DNA of 64,000 bases from Brugia malayi (taxonomy: Eukaryota; Nematoda; Chromadorea; Rhabditida; Onchocercidae), in the NCBI RefSeq assembly GCF_000002995.4, contig NW_025062477.1, positions 12,630,696 through 12,694,695 on the forward strand, in the 5' to 3' direction. The position numbers and the translations under genes were made by a program. Within the stretch, counting starts at the first letter, position 1; the number at the start of each line of letters is the position of its first letter. Positions 36,815-49,824 of this stretch are shown here, piece after piece. Under the pieces are notes generated by a model that saw only the letters and a list, made by a program, of their open reading frames with translations, was not told the origin of the DNA and searched no databases.

Positions 36815-37030
36815 AATTAATTTTGGTAAATTCTCGACTAATTACCAATTAACGACTAACTTCTAATAGATTCCCGACTAATTAACAATGAATTCCCACT
36901 AAATTCTCTATTAATTAGTAGTTAATTTTCAGCAAATTCCCGGCTAATTAGCAATTAATTTCCGGTAAATTTTCAACCAATTAACAATCAATTTCCAGTG
37001 AATTCCCAACTAATTAACAACTAATTTCTA
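36815..37030. repeat. 33-bp degenerate minisatellite with TAATTA cores
   Basis: About six units, each with a form like AATTCCCGACTAATTAACAA followed by TTAATTTCCGGT. Every unit carries a TAATTA/AATTAA homeodomain-like core. Clearest at 36,935-37,025, where three 33-bp units run head to tail. Confidence 0.8.
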
Positions 37031-37684
37031 ATTTTGAATTTTTCAAGTACATGTTTTCTCACTTGTACTCATTTCTGATTACTGAATTACTTAAGTGAAC
37101 ATATCAAAATTGTAATATATACTTAAGGATGAGTAAATTTTGTGCAAATAAATCGTTCATTGATACAATAAAAAAATTCTTGTAAACACTATTTTTGAAA
37201 GTTTTAAATTCATATTAATAATTAATCCCTAAGTATTAAAAATTAACGAGATCAAAAAAAGAAAAAAAGCAGAATCGACATAATGATGCTAGTAAAAGTT
37301 TTTTTTTTTTTTAAATATTTCTTTTGATAATAAAATCCTTTTAAAGTTAATCTTTTTGATTGAACATGCAGGAATAGTAATAGTAATCTTCTCTCTAGGC
37401 TCTTTAAAGTTTTAGTAATAGGCTCTTTTTTACAAGTTACTTAGTTAGTTAGAAAAAAATGGAAAAAAGAAAAAGAAAAAAAAAGATAATAAGCTGATGG
37501 ATCTATCATATAAACTTATAGGCTCGTTTATTTATTATAAGTAAATAAAGGATTATTATTTGTCCTTATTGGCCTAAGTCCAATGCATATTGCTTATCTT
37601 CTTGTCCTTTAAAATTTTTTAAATATTAAATATGAAAGTAAAAATTTAAAATTTGGTAATGAAAAAATAATAGGTATTATATAA

Positions 37685-37768
37685 TACGTTCACCATATAC
37701 GTATGAAATTACGTGTATAATACGCTTACACGTACACTGTAAATATTTGACAATTTAGACGTATGCAG
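37685..37768. promoter_or_regulatory. ACGT-core cluster 1
   Basis: Five ACGT cores in about 85 bp (TACGTTC, TACGTATG, TTACGTGTA, CACGTAC, GACGTATG). ACGT and CACGTG cores are bound by bZIP, bHLH and bHLH-PAS factors. Whether this is regulatory or part of a repeat is not known. Confidence 0.35.
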
Positions 37769-40229
37769 TGAGCGCAGTAAATTTTTGATAAAACTTATAA
37801 AATATTTTTTGAAAAGAATTTTTTTTCTCTGTCTCTCTCTCTCTTTTTCTCTTTCGCTTGTTTATAGGAAAAGATTTTTGTGTGTGATAACATTTGAAAT
37901 ATATTTAATATCAAATTGTGCTCATTAATTTTTGATTTCATTGTAATAAAGGTAAGTTATTTTCTCATTTACTTAGGTATATTTTACAAAAATTAAAAAA
38001 AAAAATAAAAAAGCAAAACAAAATTGACAAAATTTTGACAATAAAAAAAGAAAACAAAGAAATTTTTTGTAATTAAGACTGAACTATGTATGAAAACTTT
38101 AAAAATATTTTCTGGCACGTAAATAAATCTTGAATTTAATTGTAAATATATATTTAAAGCTGAAATTTATTTGTTTACCAAATTATTAAATTAAAAAATG
38201 TGCTAAAGTAACTTTTTCTTTTGAGAATTTTTTTTTTTTTTTTTTTTTTTTGCTTTACAATTTAATAAGAAATATAATACATTTTAAATGACGTCAAAAT
38301 GATGAAAATAAGAAAAATCTATTACATTTCCTAATTAATTTCTATAATTAAATTATATGAATAAACTCAAAAATATTTTTTCCTCATAAATTACTTTGAT
38401 TTGCTAAATCTCATTTACTTAACGAAAAAAAAAACTTTTAAAGTAATTTAAATATAGCATGTATAAAGTATTGAAAAGAAGTAAAAAAAAAAATGAATAA
38501 GCAAATGAATAAAATTTTAAAAAAATAAGTGAAATAAAATAAAAAAAATTTAAATTATGTTTTCGTTTTATTTTTATGAAATTAATATTTTAAAAGTATT
38601 GAAAAGACAGAAAAGTAAAAGAAGAGAAAAAAAATAAAAAGTACTTTTATTCTTCTAACTTTTTCAATTCCTATATTAAAGTGATGAATGTATATTAGTT
38701 AAGTGTGAGACACTTGAAATACAACAAAAATAATATCCAACCATTTTTCCACTTTTCCAATCATTTTATTTGCCCCACCAAAAAAAAAAAAAAAAAAAAA
38801 GACAAAATAAGAATTTAAATTTATTAAATGAAACTATTTACAAAAAAAAAAAATTTGTGATATAATCAAATTATTTGTTGAAATTTTCAACAAAATGTAA
38901 ACAATTTCTCACATCAAAAAGAAATTACTAAAATATGAAGTTGCATGAATTTAAAATAAATATAAAATTTGCATAATTTTTTTTTTTTTTATTAAATATC
39001 CTATAATAGAGAGAAAAGATAAAAATAGCTAATTTTGGAGAAATATATAAAACACAAAATGATTAAAAATATTAAAAAAAAAAAAAAAAATTATTTATTT
39101 TATTTATGATTTGAAGGAAAATTTTCTACTTCCTTTAAAAAAAAAAAAAAAAAAAAAAAGAAAGAAAGAAAAAGAAATAGCAAAAAACGAAAATAGAAAA
39201 CTGAAAAGATATAAATAAAATTAACTACATTAATAAAATGATAATTCAACTTAACAATATTAATATTAGGTTTATTCAATCTTATAAAAATTTAATTAAA
39301 TTAAAAAATTTTTTATTAGAATTTTTTTATTAAAATAGGCTGTTAATTATATATTTACTCAATATAATTAACAGCCAAAAAAAAAAAAAAACTCCAAATA
39401 AGCTTTAATCAGACATGCAAAATTATAAAAAAAAAAAACTTAATTAAACAATAAGTTTTGTAAATAGAAATTTTTTATTGAAAAAATTAAACTATTAATA
39501 CTCAAATTTAATAAACTTTCGTCATTTATATCATCTAAGTAGCTGTTGAAGTTTTTTTTAACAAAATATGAAATATTATCTATTATTATCTGACATCGAT
39601 TTAAGTTTTCTTTTCAGATTTTTTATTTTTAAGGTAAGCTTGATAGAATAATCGAATACACAAAACATAAAAGTGCTGAAGGTAAAGTATTAAATTACCT
39701 TACTGATTAATTAATTGAGTTATTGCTTCGTTTATTTCGGTAGTAAAAGAGAAAAGATAAAAATAAAATTAAAAAAAAGAACGAAAGATATGATATTCTG
39801 ATGGTAAATATTTACTTTCTTCTTTTATTAAAAAATAAAAATAACAAATCATTGATTGATTATTTGACTGAATGATTGATTGCTCGATTAATCGATTCAC
39901 TTATTGATTTTATTTGTTTGGCTGATTGATTGCCGAATAAAATATGAAAAAAATTAAAAATGATTATAAAACAATTATAAACTCACAAAAATACTTTTTA
40001 TCTTTGATAAATAAAAAAGATTGAAATGAATAAAAATAATCGTTTAAAAATTATTATCACTTAAAAAATTTTTACATTTCTAAAAATTATTCCATCATTT
40101 AATTCAAAAAATTCATTCATTTTGTTCATAATAATTTTTAAATATAAAGTTTTTCTCAAAATAATTAAATTTTTAACTCTCTACTTCATGTCAAATTTGA
40201 ATAAATATTTAGTACATAAAGTACCTAGA

Positions 40230-40540
40230 TGTATACGTCAAATGTTTTTGATACGTATGTGTTAGAAAACATGAAATAAATGAAAAAAGTACGCTTACTT
40301 ATGTATATTCTTTTAAAAATAGGCTTACGTACGTGTGTCAAATTAAAAAAGGAAAAGTAAAATGGTGAAAAATCCACGTGTATATGTCTGTTTTGATTAA
40401 TTTGGTCACTGTATTACTATTAATTATTAAACGTTTCTTAGCAAACAGATATTTTTGCATCACACGTACGTTCGTAATATTGATAGTAATCAACGTGATT
40501 AGATATTATAATTGATACATATATATGCTATCACGTTTCA
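40230..40540. promoter_or_regulatory. ACGT-core cluster 2
   Basis: About ten ACGT cores in 310 bp, including TATACGTCAAA, TTACGTACGTG, CCACGTGTAT, ACACGTACGTTCG and CAACGTGATT, in a background that otherwise has very few CpG dinucleotides. An E-box CACGTG is at about 40,375. Confidence 0.4.
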
Positions 40541-42925
40541 TTAAATATTAATTATTTTTTTTTTTTTTTTCTAAACAAAAATCCTAAGACTTTTTTTTAT
40601 CATTTGCAAGTTTTTATTTTTGTTATCTTTTTTTCGATGCAATTAAAAATTATTACGTAAAATGAAGTATGGTTACTTTAATTGCATTTAAAAAAAATTT
40701 TTCAAAAAACTTATCAAAAAAAGGAAATGATAAAAAAAATATGATTTAGAAAAATGATTTCTATTTTGATTATTCTTTTTCCATTGATAACGATTTTAAA
40801 ATCAATCATAAATAAAGATAACAATAATATTTATTTCATAACGTCAACTGCTGTTGATATTATCAAATGCTTCGTGAAAAAGTTTGAAGAATTAAAATCA
40901 AAAATTTTTTCGAATAATATTTGTAAGCGATTATTGATTGCAGCGAATGATCAATAATCACTCATTTTTAATGAATAAAAGAAATAAAAAAATTAATATA
41001 AAAAGAAAAAAAAAAAACAAATTTGTTTATATGCAAATTAAAATAAACAAATTTTACACTTTCTATTTTCACGTTATATCGACGTCACGTGAAAAAGAGA
41101 AAATATGATTTCGTTTTTTTTTTTTGTGCTTTTTGCATTATTTTTTTTTTTATTTAAACTAAAATAAACGATAAAATAATGATGAAAATGAATAAAAAGT
41201 TTTTTAACAAATCAGAAAAAAAGAAAAGAAAAGAAAAATATATAAAAGATTTATGTTAATATTTTTTTGACAATTTTAAAAAAAAAAAAAGTAAAACCTA
41301 ATTATTTTTAATTTTTTTCTTTTGTTTTGTTTTTGTTTTTTGTCGTAAATTTTTATCCAAATTGCTTCCTAAAACTGATAGCAAAGAGAAAGAAGAATTG
41401 AAGAAATCACAGTGATCAGGGAGAAAATAAATCACTTATAAATATTTAATTTATAAAATATTTTCATTAAAATTATTCCTTCAAATATAACTTTTTTTTG
41501 CCATTTTGTATTATTTTTTTAAAAAAAAAGAAGTAATTTCAATTTTTGCAAAATTTATTTCAACTTTTTTTTTAAGTTCCGTGCGAGAAATAAAAAATAA
41601 TTAAGAATAGTGTTTCGAGAAGAAGGAAGAAATTTTTGATCAGATAAACCATAAATGGAAAGTTCTTGAAATAAATTCTGTAAGACAACAAAAAAAGAAA
41701 AAAGTTGAAGTTCATTTCTCCATTTTAAATTTTACAAGACAAAAAAAAAGAAAAAAAAAAAAGGAAAGAAAAAATTTGATAATCAACTTCAGATTTTTTT
41801 CTTTTTAAAATTAAACAAAAAATGAAAATACATATATAAATTGAAAAAATATTAAACAGATTTCTTAATTTATTACATTTTGCTTTTTTTTTCTTTTTTT
41901 TTTTTTGTTTTGATTTACCTAATTTTTTTTTTAAGTTAATTAATATGCTAAGATAATGATGGATAAAGAGAACATACTAAAATTTACTTATAGATAAAAT
42001 ATGTGACATTTTAAAATTGATGTAATAAACAAATTGACGTTAAGCAAATTGATAACAACTTTTTAGCATGTCACATAAATGGAAAATGAAATGGGCAAGA
42101 AAAATCGGAGAGAGAGAGAGAGAGGAGAGAGGGAGAAGGAAGGAAAGAGAGAGAGAAAGAAAAGTTCTAGTAAATGATCAAAGTTCGTCAATCAAGCCTT
42201 AATTATTCACAAAGATTGCAACTAAAATTACTTTCGTCATCGTCCATTATCGTTGTTTACTATTATTTATTATTATTGTTATTATTATTGAAAAATTGTT
42301 TTCTTTGAATATTCTTATATTGAAAAAAAGTAATTATGGGATGAATGAGAATATTAGTACAAATATATAATAATGTTATTTTGCGCTCAAATAATATTTT
42401 ACCGCCACATTTTCTTTTTTATTTTTTTCTAGAATATTTATTTGAACAATATTAAGAAAATTGCATATATCTCATCTGTATAAGTTTTATTGGTTATCGC
42501 TTTTCGTTTTTTTTTTTTTTGTTGTTGTTGCAATTTTGAATGTTTTATTTTTATTTGTTGCTTTTTGTTAATTTTAATTGCAGAAAGATACTAAACTAAG
42601 TTATTTCCTAAAAAAAACACAAATTTTTTTTTTTAATATTTATTTAAATTTCTTTTATTTAAATATTTACTAAATTGTTTTGTATTTAAATATTTAATAT
42701 TCTGTCATTCAAATAAGATGGTAACATTGACAGATTAGAAAAATAATATTGCATTGTAAAAAAAGAAAGTAAATAAAGTATTAAATCTGTTGTTACTACT
42801 TATATTATTTTTTTCAAGAATTCGAAAAAGGAAAGAAATTAGGAACGAATCGAAAATTAAAATGCAAAAAATGCAATTTGTATTTCAGTATTCGATATTT
42901 AGAAGAGAGAAAATTGAAGGAAAAT

Positions 42926-43597
42926 AAGCGCTAATTTATGATGGTGACAGAATCGCAAAATGAAATTAACATCGTAAAATAGTAATTGGCAGTGATTTAA
43001 CTTTGATAATTTCACTTTTCATTTTTCTCATTTCTTCGTGTCATTCGCATCACTGAGATGACAACAGCAATTGAAACAACAACGGAAAAGTGATGACAGT
43101 AGGAAAGAAATTACAAATAATTAATATTACTTTTCATCATTACCATTGATAACAAGAATAGATGCTTATAGCGCAGTGAAATTTCAAAATGAAAATTTGC
43201 GACCTTTTGAAATGCCAGTTGACAAGACTAACAATTCTTTAAAAAATACCGGTAAATATATGTTATTCTACCTGTTTCTCTTTGTCTCCGTCTCTGTCTC
43301 TCTCTTTCATTCACTCTCCCACTGTTTGATAATTCTTTGCAAATTTTAATTTGTCTATGCAAATAAATACTGTAAAAAGATGAAATATAAACTTGAAAAT
43401 GCAATTGAAATGGAAAAAATTCGGAGAGAAATAAAAGTGTTTGTACTGTTGTTGGTATTGAAGAAGAGATTATTTTGATGAATTTAAATTGAAGTTGAAA
43501 GAATTGCTCAATCGTTCGTTCATCAATTAAATTAAATTATTTCCATGTGGAAAATATAAACTTTTTAGCATTTAATCGATCAAACAAATTTAACTTA
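42926..43597 (+). repeat. 672-bp segmental duplication, copy 2
   Basis: Partner of 36,039-36,710, offset by 6,887 bp. Substitutions seen include GACAGAATCG for GACAAAATCG, GTACTG for GTATTG and GAAGAGAT for GAAGCGAT. The exon-like ORF and its donor are identical in the two copies. A shared acceptor-like TATTTCAG ends at 42,888, just outside the high-identity block. Confidence 0.95.
43212..43251 (+). CDS. Candidate alternative first exon of the SLC26 gene (proximal copy)
   Basis: Encodes MPVDKTNNSLKNT and ends in phase 1 at CCG/GTAAAT, in phase with the exon at 54,254. Exact coding identity with the distal copy could reflect selection or simply recent duplication. An 11-kb intron would be needed. 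Choice of the ATG is by position, being the first in-frame ATG after the upstream stop. Confidence 0.4.
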
Positions 43598-44188
43598 TGA
43601 AAATTTTCTGTGTTTATTTATGTATAAAATATCAAAAGATGTGTTAATTAAAAGTGACATTACTATTTAATGAATTCATTAATTATTGCTTAAGAAGTAT
43701 ACTTTTTTTTTTAGGATAACAAATAATTGATTTCTCTTATAATTTTATAATAATTCTCTTTTATTATTAAACATATTTGATGAGTTGAAAGAATTTTAAA
43801 CTTAAATTTATAATTTGACATTTTTATTTTTTTTTTTTTTTTGAAAAATAGTAATTTTTGCAATTTATTTAAAATTTTATCAAAATTTTAACAAAAAGAA
43901 AAAATTTTTTAATTAATGACAAATTGTAAATTCAATAGATAATGCAAAATTTAGCTAAGAAAATTTAGCAGAAAGTAGAATAGAATTAAATTAAATTAAA
44001 TTAAACAAAATAAAATAGAGAAGAGATTTGTTATGGAATGAATGCCATAATTGATGAAGTTAGCTGATCAACCATTTGCGCCATTAATGGCGTATGTGTT
44101 TTGTTTTGAGATGGATGATTTTAGCGCACAAGCAAAAATGTAAAAGAGCAAAGAATAATTTGATCAATGCATAAACACACATAATGTT

Positions 44189-44208
44189 GTGTGTGTGTGT
44201 GTGTGTGT
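44189..44208. repeat. GT dinucleotide microsatellite
   Basis: About ten perfect GT units. Confidence 0.9.
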
Positions 44209-45098
44209 CTGTTTTGAATTGATTTTGCTCAGTGAATTAAATTCCAAAAATTTTTCAACGCAAATTTTTTATGGCCCAAAAAAAAAAAAAAGAAAGAAAG
44301 AAGAAGAAATGAAATCAATATGAAAAGTATTTGTTATTCATATAAAATAAATGTAATTATTATGAGAAAAATGATAATAAACATTTAAAAAAAAAAAAAA
44401 GAACAAAACACAGTAATAATTTTAAGAAATATTTTTTCTGATCCGAAAAATTTATATTCGACAAATTTATTTAAATTTATTTATGACATTTATTTTATGC
44501 AAACTTATTGTATTTATGGTGGTACATTCGAGAAAAATTATATATCTTTTTGGTTTTTCCTTTTTTATTTCATTTTTGGATAATATAGTTGGATTTAATG
44601 GATAATAAATAATGAAATGTTTATTGATAATAATATTTTATTTATTTATTTTTTTTTTTTTTTTGATAATTTATTGAGAAAAAAAAAAAAAAAAAACGAA
44701 GCAATGATAATGAAATATACATTTTGTTCAGTAGTTTGTTTCATTATTTATTCGCTTTAAATGAAAAATGGAAAAGCCTTTAAGAACAAAAATAAAATAT
44801 CGGAATTAGATTTTATAAATTTAATTTTCATCATAACAATGCTGGTGGCTATATTTGAATGAAATGAAATTAATTGAAATGAAAATGAAATCACTGATTT
44901 ATGGTATTCCAATAAAAATGAGATTACTCATTTATCGTTTAATTAAAAATTATTTATTACTGAAATTAAAATTTAATATTAATCATAATATTGATGATAA
45001 TGACAATTCGACGACAATTGGTGATGACATTAATTACTGTATTTGTGCATTTAATTAGAAACAAAAATCTTCGAAATTATTAAATTAATTTTTTCCTA

Positions 45099-45151
45099 TC
45101 TTTCTAGTTTAACCTAATAAAAAAAAAAATCTTTCTAGTTTAACCTAATAA
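45099..45151. repeat. 31-bp-period tandem duplication
   Basis: TCTTTCTAGTTTAACCTAAT occurs at 45,099 and again at 45,130, with a third truncated piece (ACCTAATAA) after it. Confidence 0.85.
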
Positions 45152-45826
45152 TAAAAAACCTAATAAAAAAAAATTTGTTTTTTGTCTTTTTTTATTTTTT
45201 AAAATGCTGCTCTAAATATGAAATTGAACTTCCAAAAAAAAAAAAGGCTAAAACGATTTAATAATTCTCAATTAATGCTCATAAATGCTGTTTCATTATT
45301 TTTTTCTTTTGTTTGTAAAATACTACTGCTAAAACTGCTTAGTAAAAGTAAGTTCTAATCATTAAATGAGCCAAGAATTACTTTCGAATTATTAAACGAG
45401 CCAAGAATCAATTCTAAGTGAGATATATTTATTTTTCAACCTATTATTATTACTTATTTCAGCGACATTTTAAATTTTGTATTTTTTATTAAAACTTTTT
45501 CCAAATTATATTTATAAATTTTCGTTTTTAAAATTTATGCAAATTTTCGAAATTTCCATTTTCTTTTTAAAAATATTTCATAAGCTAAATGAGCTAAAAT
45601 GTTTAACTAGAAAAATAAAGATTTGATATTAAAAGAATGAAAGTATTTCCTTTTAACTTCTTTGCATCGATGAAATTTTACACTTTCTCAAAATATCAAC
45701 TTTCTAAATTTTTCAATAAATTTCTTTCGTTTTTCAATTTTATTCCTGAAATAAACACTAAAATAAAATTTTAAAATTAATTCATAATTTAAAAATGATT
45801 GTTGTATAATACAAATAAGTTGAATG

Positions 45827-45858
45827 CGTATACGTTCAATACGTATTGAATGTATACG
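45827..45858. promoter_or_regulatory. 32-bp near-perfect palindrome with ACGT cores
   Basis: Two 16-bp arms pair with a single G/T mismatch and no spacer; the centre reads CAATACGTATTG. The palindrome contains two ACGT cores and another follows at once. It could bind a dimeric factor or extrude as a hairpin. Confidence 0.6.
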
Positions 45859-46619
45859 TCCGTGTTATAAACGTAAGTAAAAAAAACCAACAATAAGTTA
45901 AAAAAACTTCAATACTTAAAAAACTAATAATAGGTTAACTCAATTTTTTGTTATTAACTAATTAATATAATTAGCTACGGTTCAAATTCTCATTTTCAAT
46001 ATTTCAATTGTTAACACAAAATCTTATCAAATTATTAAAATAAATTATATTTATCACTATTATAATTTCAATTTATTATCATATAATAACCGATAAGAAA
46101 TCTGAAATTCCGGAAAACATGCTCATCACAAATTGTTTTTTAACAATTACAATTATAGTGTTAAGTAATAATAATGATAATGATATCCTAAATGATAATA
46201 ATGATTACTTAAATAGTAAGTATTGATTATTAGTATTTTCTTTGCTAACTATTGAAATTTTAAATTTCAATCTTTTTAATTAATGTTTTTAAATAATGAA
46301 ATTTTATTTTTGAATACGTATCATTCATTTTCTTTCCTAATTATCAACAAATTTGTGTAAATAAATTATTTTTTTGGCCCCATTAAAAATAAATTGAAGA
46401 AATAATTCAATGAACAAAACTATTGTTAATAATAATAATTATATATGCAATATAATTAATTATTATTTTATGCTTTTTCTTTTGTTTTTTGTTCAAACTA
46501 AAATTTTTTTTTCGAGTTTTTCTTTTTTTTTTTTTTTGAAAAAATTTAAATTTGTTGGTAAAAAGAATTTTTTTTTTTTTTTTTTGATCATTTTTTCATT
46601 TTAGTTTTGGCACCACCAA

Positions 46620-46850
46620 GCATTATCTCATGATCAAATCAATCATTATCACCTTTACTTAATCAGTTATCACAATAACCATTCCAACAATCACATATAA
46701 GTTATCACATCAGTGATGATGAATTATCATATCAATTCAAAACAAATAAAGTTCTTACTATCTGATAACATCTCATTGTTAAATTATCATCAATTTAAAA
46801 CGAATAAAATTATTGTTGTCTGTTAACATATCACTGTTATCATTTAAATA
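46620..46850. repeat. TTATC-rich segment with a 60-bp tandem duplication
   Basis: Two diverged units at about 46,723-46,782 and 46,783-46,842 share ATTATCAT, CAAAACAAATAAA/TAAAACGAATAAA and TAACAT. The whole segment has about eight TTATC/GATAA cores. Confidence 0.6.
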
Positions 46851-49588
46851 ATTATAAATTTTCGATTCAGTCTTTTTATCATTGAATTTTATTCTTTTTT
46901 CTTTTAATTTCAGTCCTTAATGAAAATTTATCCAAAGTAATCATTTATTCTCTCCAAATTTTTTCTTTTTTTTTTTATTTATAATCTTTTCATTATTTTG
47001 TTTATTTTTATTTCAATTTTTATCAATTAGTTAATAGCCTTTTGTTTTTTGGCAAAATTAATTATAGGAATCAAATAATCAATAATTTTAACTTTTGTTT
47101 TTTTTCTTCAATCAATCTCTCTCAACTTTCATTTGTCTCTTTTTTCTCTTATGGTTGATCAAGAAGAAAAAAAAATAAACAATGGCAAATTATTTATTAT
47201 TTTTAAGAATTTATTTATTTATCTGTTTGTTTTTCTCACATTCTATTTCTTTCTTTCAAAATTTTTGATATATAATAGTTTTTATTTGTATAAAAATTTT
47301 ACTATTAGTTTTGAATAAATGAATATATTATTGTTACACTTTTGAAATTACTATTATTATTATTATTATTCGTATTATATCATATGATTGTATCAAATGA
47401 TATGATAATATATTTGTATGTTTTATGAATGAAATGAAATGATTTTAGCTTTCATTGATAGCAAATATCGTTTTTTTTTTTTTGTACAATTTGTTTATTT
47501 TTAATTTTTTTTTTTAATTTATAACTTTTATTTTATAAATCACAACAATAATTTTAATCAAAATTCAGTGTTATTTTAGACTACTTTCGTTCATATCAAA
47601 TGTCATTTCACAAAAACATGTCACCAAAAAAAAAAAAAAAAATTATCATATGAGAAGTCAATTATGCTGTTATCATTAATTAATTGTTTATTTAAAGTAT
47701 TTGTTTACTTTTATTGCTACTGTATCTTTTGCTATCGTTTTTTCTTATCAGTTTTTTGTTTACGTTTTTTTTTTTTTTTTTCTTTGACATAATTAGTTAT
47801 TTGGAAATATTTTATTGTTTAGTGATAAATTAGTTAAACTATGCAAAATATTGTGCTGTATAGTTGATTTAAGAGATTGTTTTCTAGATTATATTTTAGA
47901 GAAATTAAGTGAAAAATTAAATTTATAGTAAGTAAAAAAATCAGATGACGTATTTATTAAAAGCTTTTTAGTTTACAGTATTTATAGTAATAAAATTTGA
48001 TATTTATGAAATTTTATAATTTTAATTTTTGGTAGCAACAAATAAAAAATTAATAATAAAATTAAATTTATAGTAAATGAAAATTTACAGTGATTAAATT
48101 TTAAGCACTTAGTTATTAAAATTTTTTTATTTTAAACTGATGATAAATCATCAAATATTTATCAGTGACCAATATTATGTATTTAGGAAATAAACAATTA
48201 TTCTGCATTAATTATACTTTTATATTTAGCATTTAACGAAATTATATTAAATGAAATGTTTTGATAGAAGCAAAAATTTGAGTAATTTTCAAGATAATAT
48301 TTTCAATTCCATTTGAATAAGTATGGATTTCTCTCTTAACCAATTTGAAATTAGTAAAATTTAATAATTAACAAATTGATAAAATTATTTTCTGAAATTA
48401 ATCCAATAATTAACAATTTGGTAAAATTAATTTATTTGCTAATAAACAAATAATATGTCAACTACTGTTTTTGTAATGCCTAAAAATTTCTATAAAAAAA
48501 AATTAATTAAAATTAAATTTAATATACAAACGTACATCTTTTCCAATGAATTATCAAATAACGAAACATATAAATTCAAATATTTACAATCAATAATAAC
48601 CATTTTTTTATCATTTCCTTCTTTTTTTGCTTTATTTGTTCTTTGGAATTTTTTTTTTTAAATGATAAAAATGAAAAAACTATTTAAAAAAAAAAAAAGT
48701 GTGATAAAATGATTGCTTTTATGAATATAAATACTACAATATCATTTATATTTTACATTTTTTGCTTTTTATAATCAATTAATCTCAAATAGCATTGATG
48801 CATTATATTTTATTATCAATTGTTAAATATTTGCATATCAATTTTTGATGAATTAAGAATTTTGATGAAATTTTTATTTAGCAAATTATAAAGAATGCTT
48901 CATCCTTTACTGTTTTTTTTTTTCTTTCTTTCTTTGCAAATTTAAAAATTTATTTTCAATATCAATCAGAGAGACAGAGAGAGTTAAAATATTTTCTATC
49001 AATGATTAAATTTCATTTAAAATCAAATCAAACTTTTTTTTGATGCAAAAACTGTACTTTTAGTCTAAGATTTTAATTAATTTCTTTCACGTTTTCCATT
49101 ATAATATAATTATATTTTTTATATTGTTGTTCACAGTTTTACTAATTGTTTGCATTTTTTTCAAAAAGATTTTTTTTTATGTTTCTTTTTGGTTTAAAAT
49201 TCTATTAATTACTTTATCCTTTTCATTGGAATATATTTTTTATAAATGTATTTATTATTAAATAAATGAAATGAATCGATCAAATATAAATAATCGGTCA
49301 TTATCATAAATTTTATTTATCATTCTGAGAATAATAAACATTTTACAAAATAGATTAACTGATGATGAAATGTTATCAGTAAAAATTAAATTAATATGAA
49401 GAAAAGAAAATAGCTGTTGACAGATTAATTGATAATAATTAGTTATTTAATTAATTAATAATGCTATAATAATTAACATAAGATTCGGATGTATTAAAGT
49501 GAAATTTGAATTGAAATTCAAGTGAAATTGTAAATTTGAAATTTTTGTCATTCAAAAGCCAGTTTTATTTCTAATATATTTCAGCCGT

Positions 49589-49612
49589 ATGTTTGATGAT
49601 GAATTTTTGCAG
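49589..49612 (+). CDS. Candidate short alternative first exon of the SLC26 gene (MFDDEFLQ)
   Basis: ATATTTCAG ends at 49,584, four bases before an ATG. The ORF MFDDEFLQ then meets a donor CAG/GTAAAA in phase 0. The exon at 54,664 accepts phase 0, giving [19 protein letters not shown]. An acceptor just upstream of a start codon is the usual picture at a nematode spliced-leader site. At 8 codons it could easily be chance. Confidence 0.25.
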
Positions 49613-49824
49613 GTAAAAAGGGTAAAATGTGTAATTAATTAACAAACATTTACCTGCTTAGAATGATTATTTCTGGTATTCCATTAAATTGTTAATTAAT
49701 TAGCTTCCTTTTAATTTCCATCTATTAATAGTATTAATTTTTGCTTTCGTTACTTCATTTTTTCCTTTTTTTTGCACAAAGCGAATACTTTGTTTCTGGG
49801 AAAAAATGTCAGAAATAAAATTTT

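Larger units (their letters stand above)
36711..42925. other. Non-coding spacer between the duplicated blocks
   Basis: 6.2 kb of AT-rich sequence with long homopolymers. It contains the 33-bp minisatellite and ACGT-core clusters listed separately, and a GA tract at 42,109-42,160. One open frame at 40,755-40,957 starts with a hydrophobic stretch like a signal peptide, but it has no family similarity and is probably chance. Confidence 0.55.
43598..49580. other. AT-rich spacer, probably intronic or upstream of SLC26
   Basis: No supported exon. Holds a GT microsatellite, short tandem duplications near 45,099-45,151 and 45,360-45,412, the palindrome at 45,827, a GATA-rich duplicated patch at 46,620-46,850 and many T-runs. 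Open frames here are Lys/Asn/Phe/Ile-rich and look like chance. Confidence 0.5.

Noticed and set aside
40755..40957. Small ORF starting MISILIILFPLITILKS, like a secreted peptide
   Set aside because: Composition is what AT-rich DNA gives by chance. There is no acceptor, promoter signal or similarity to support it.
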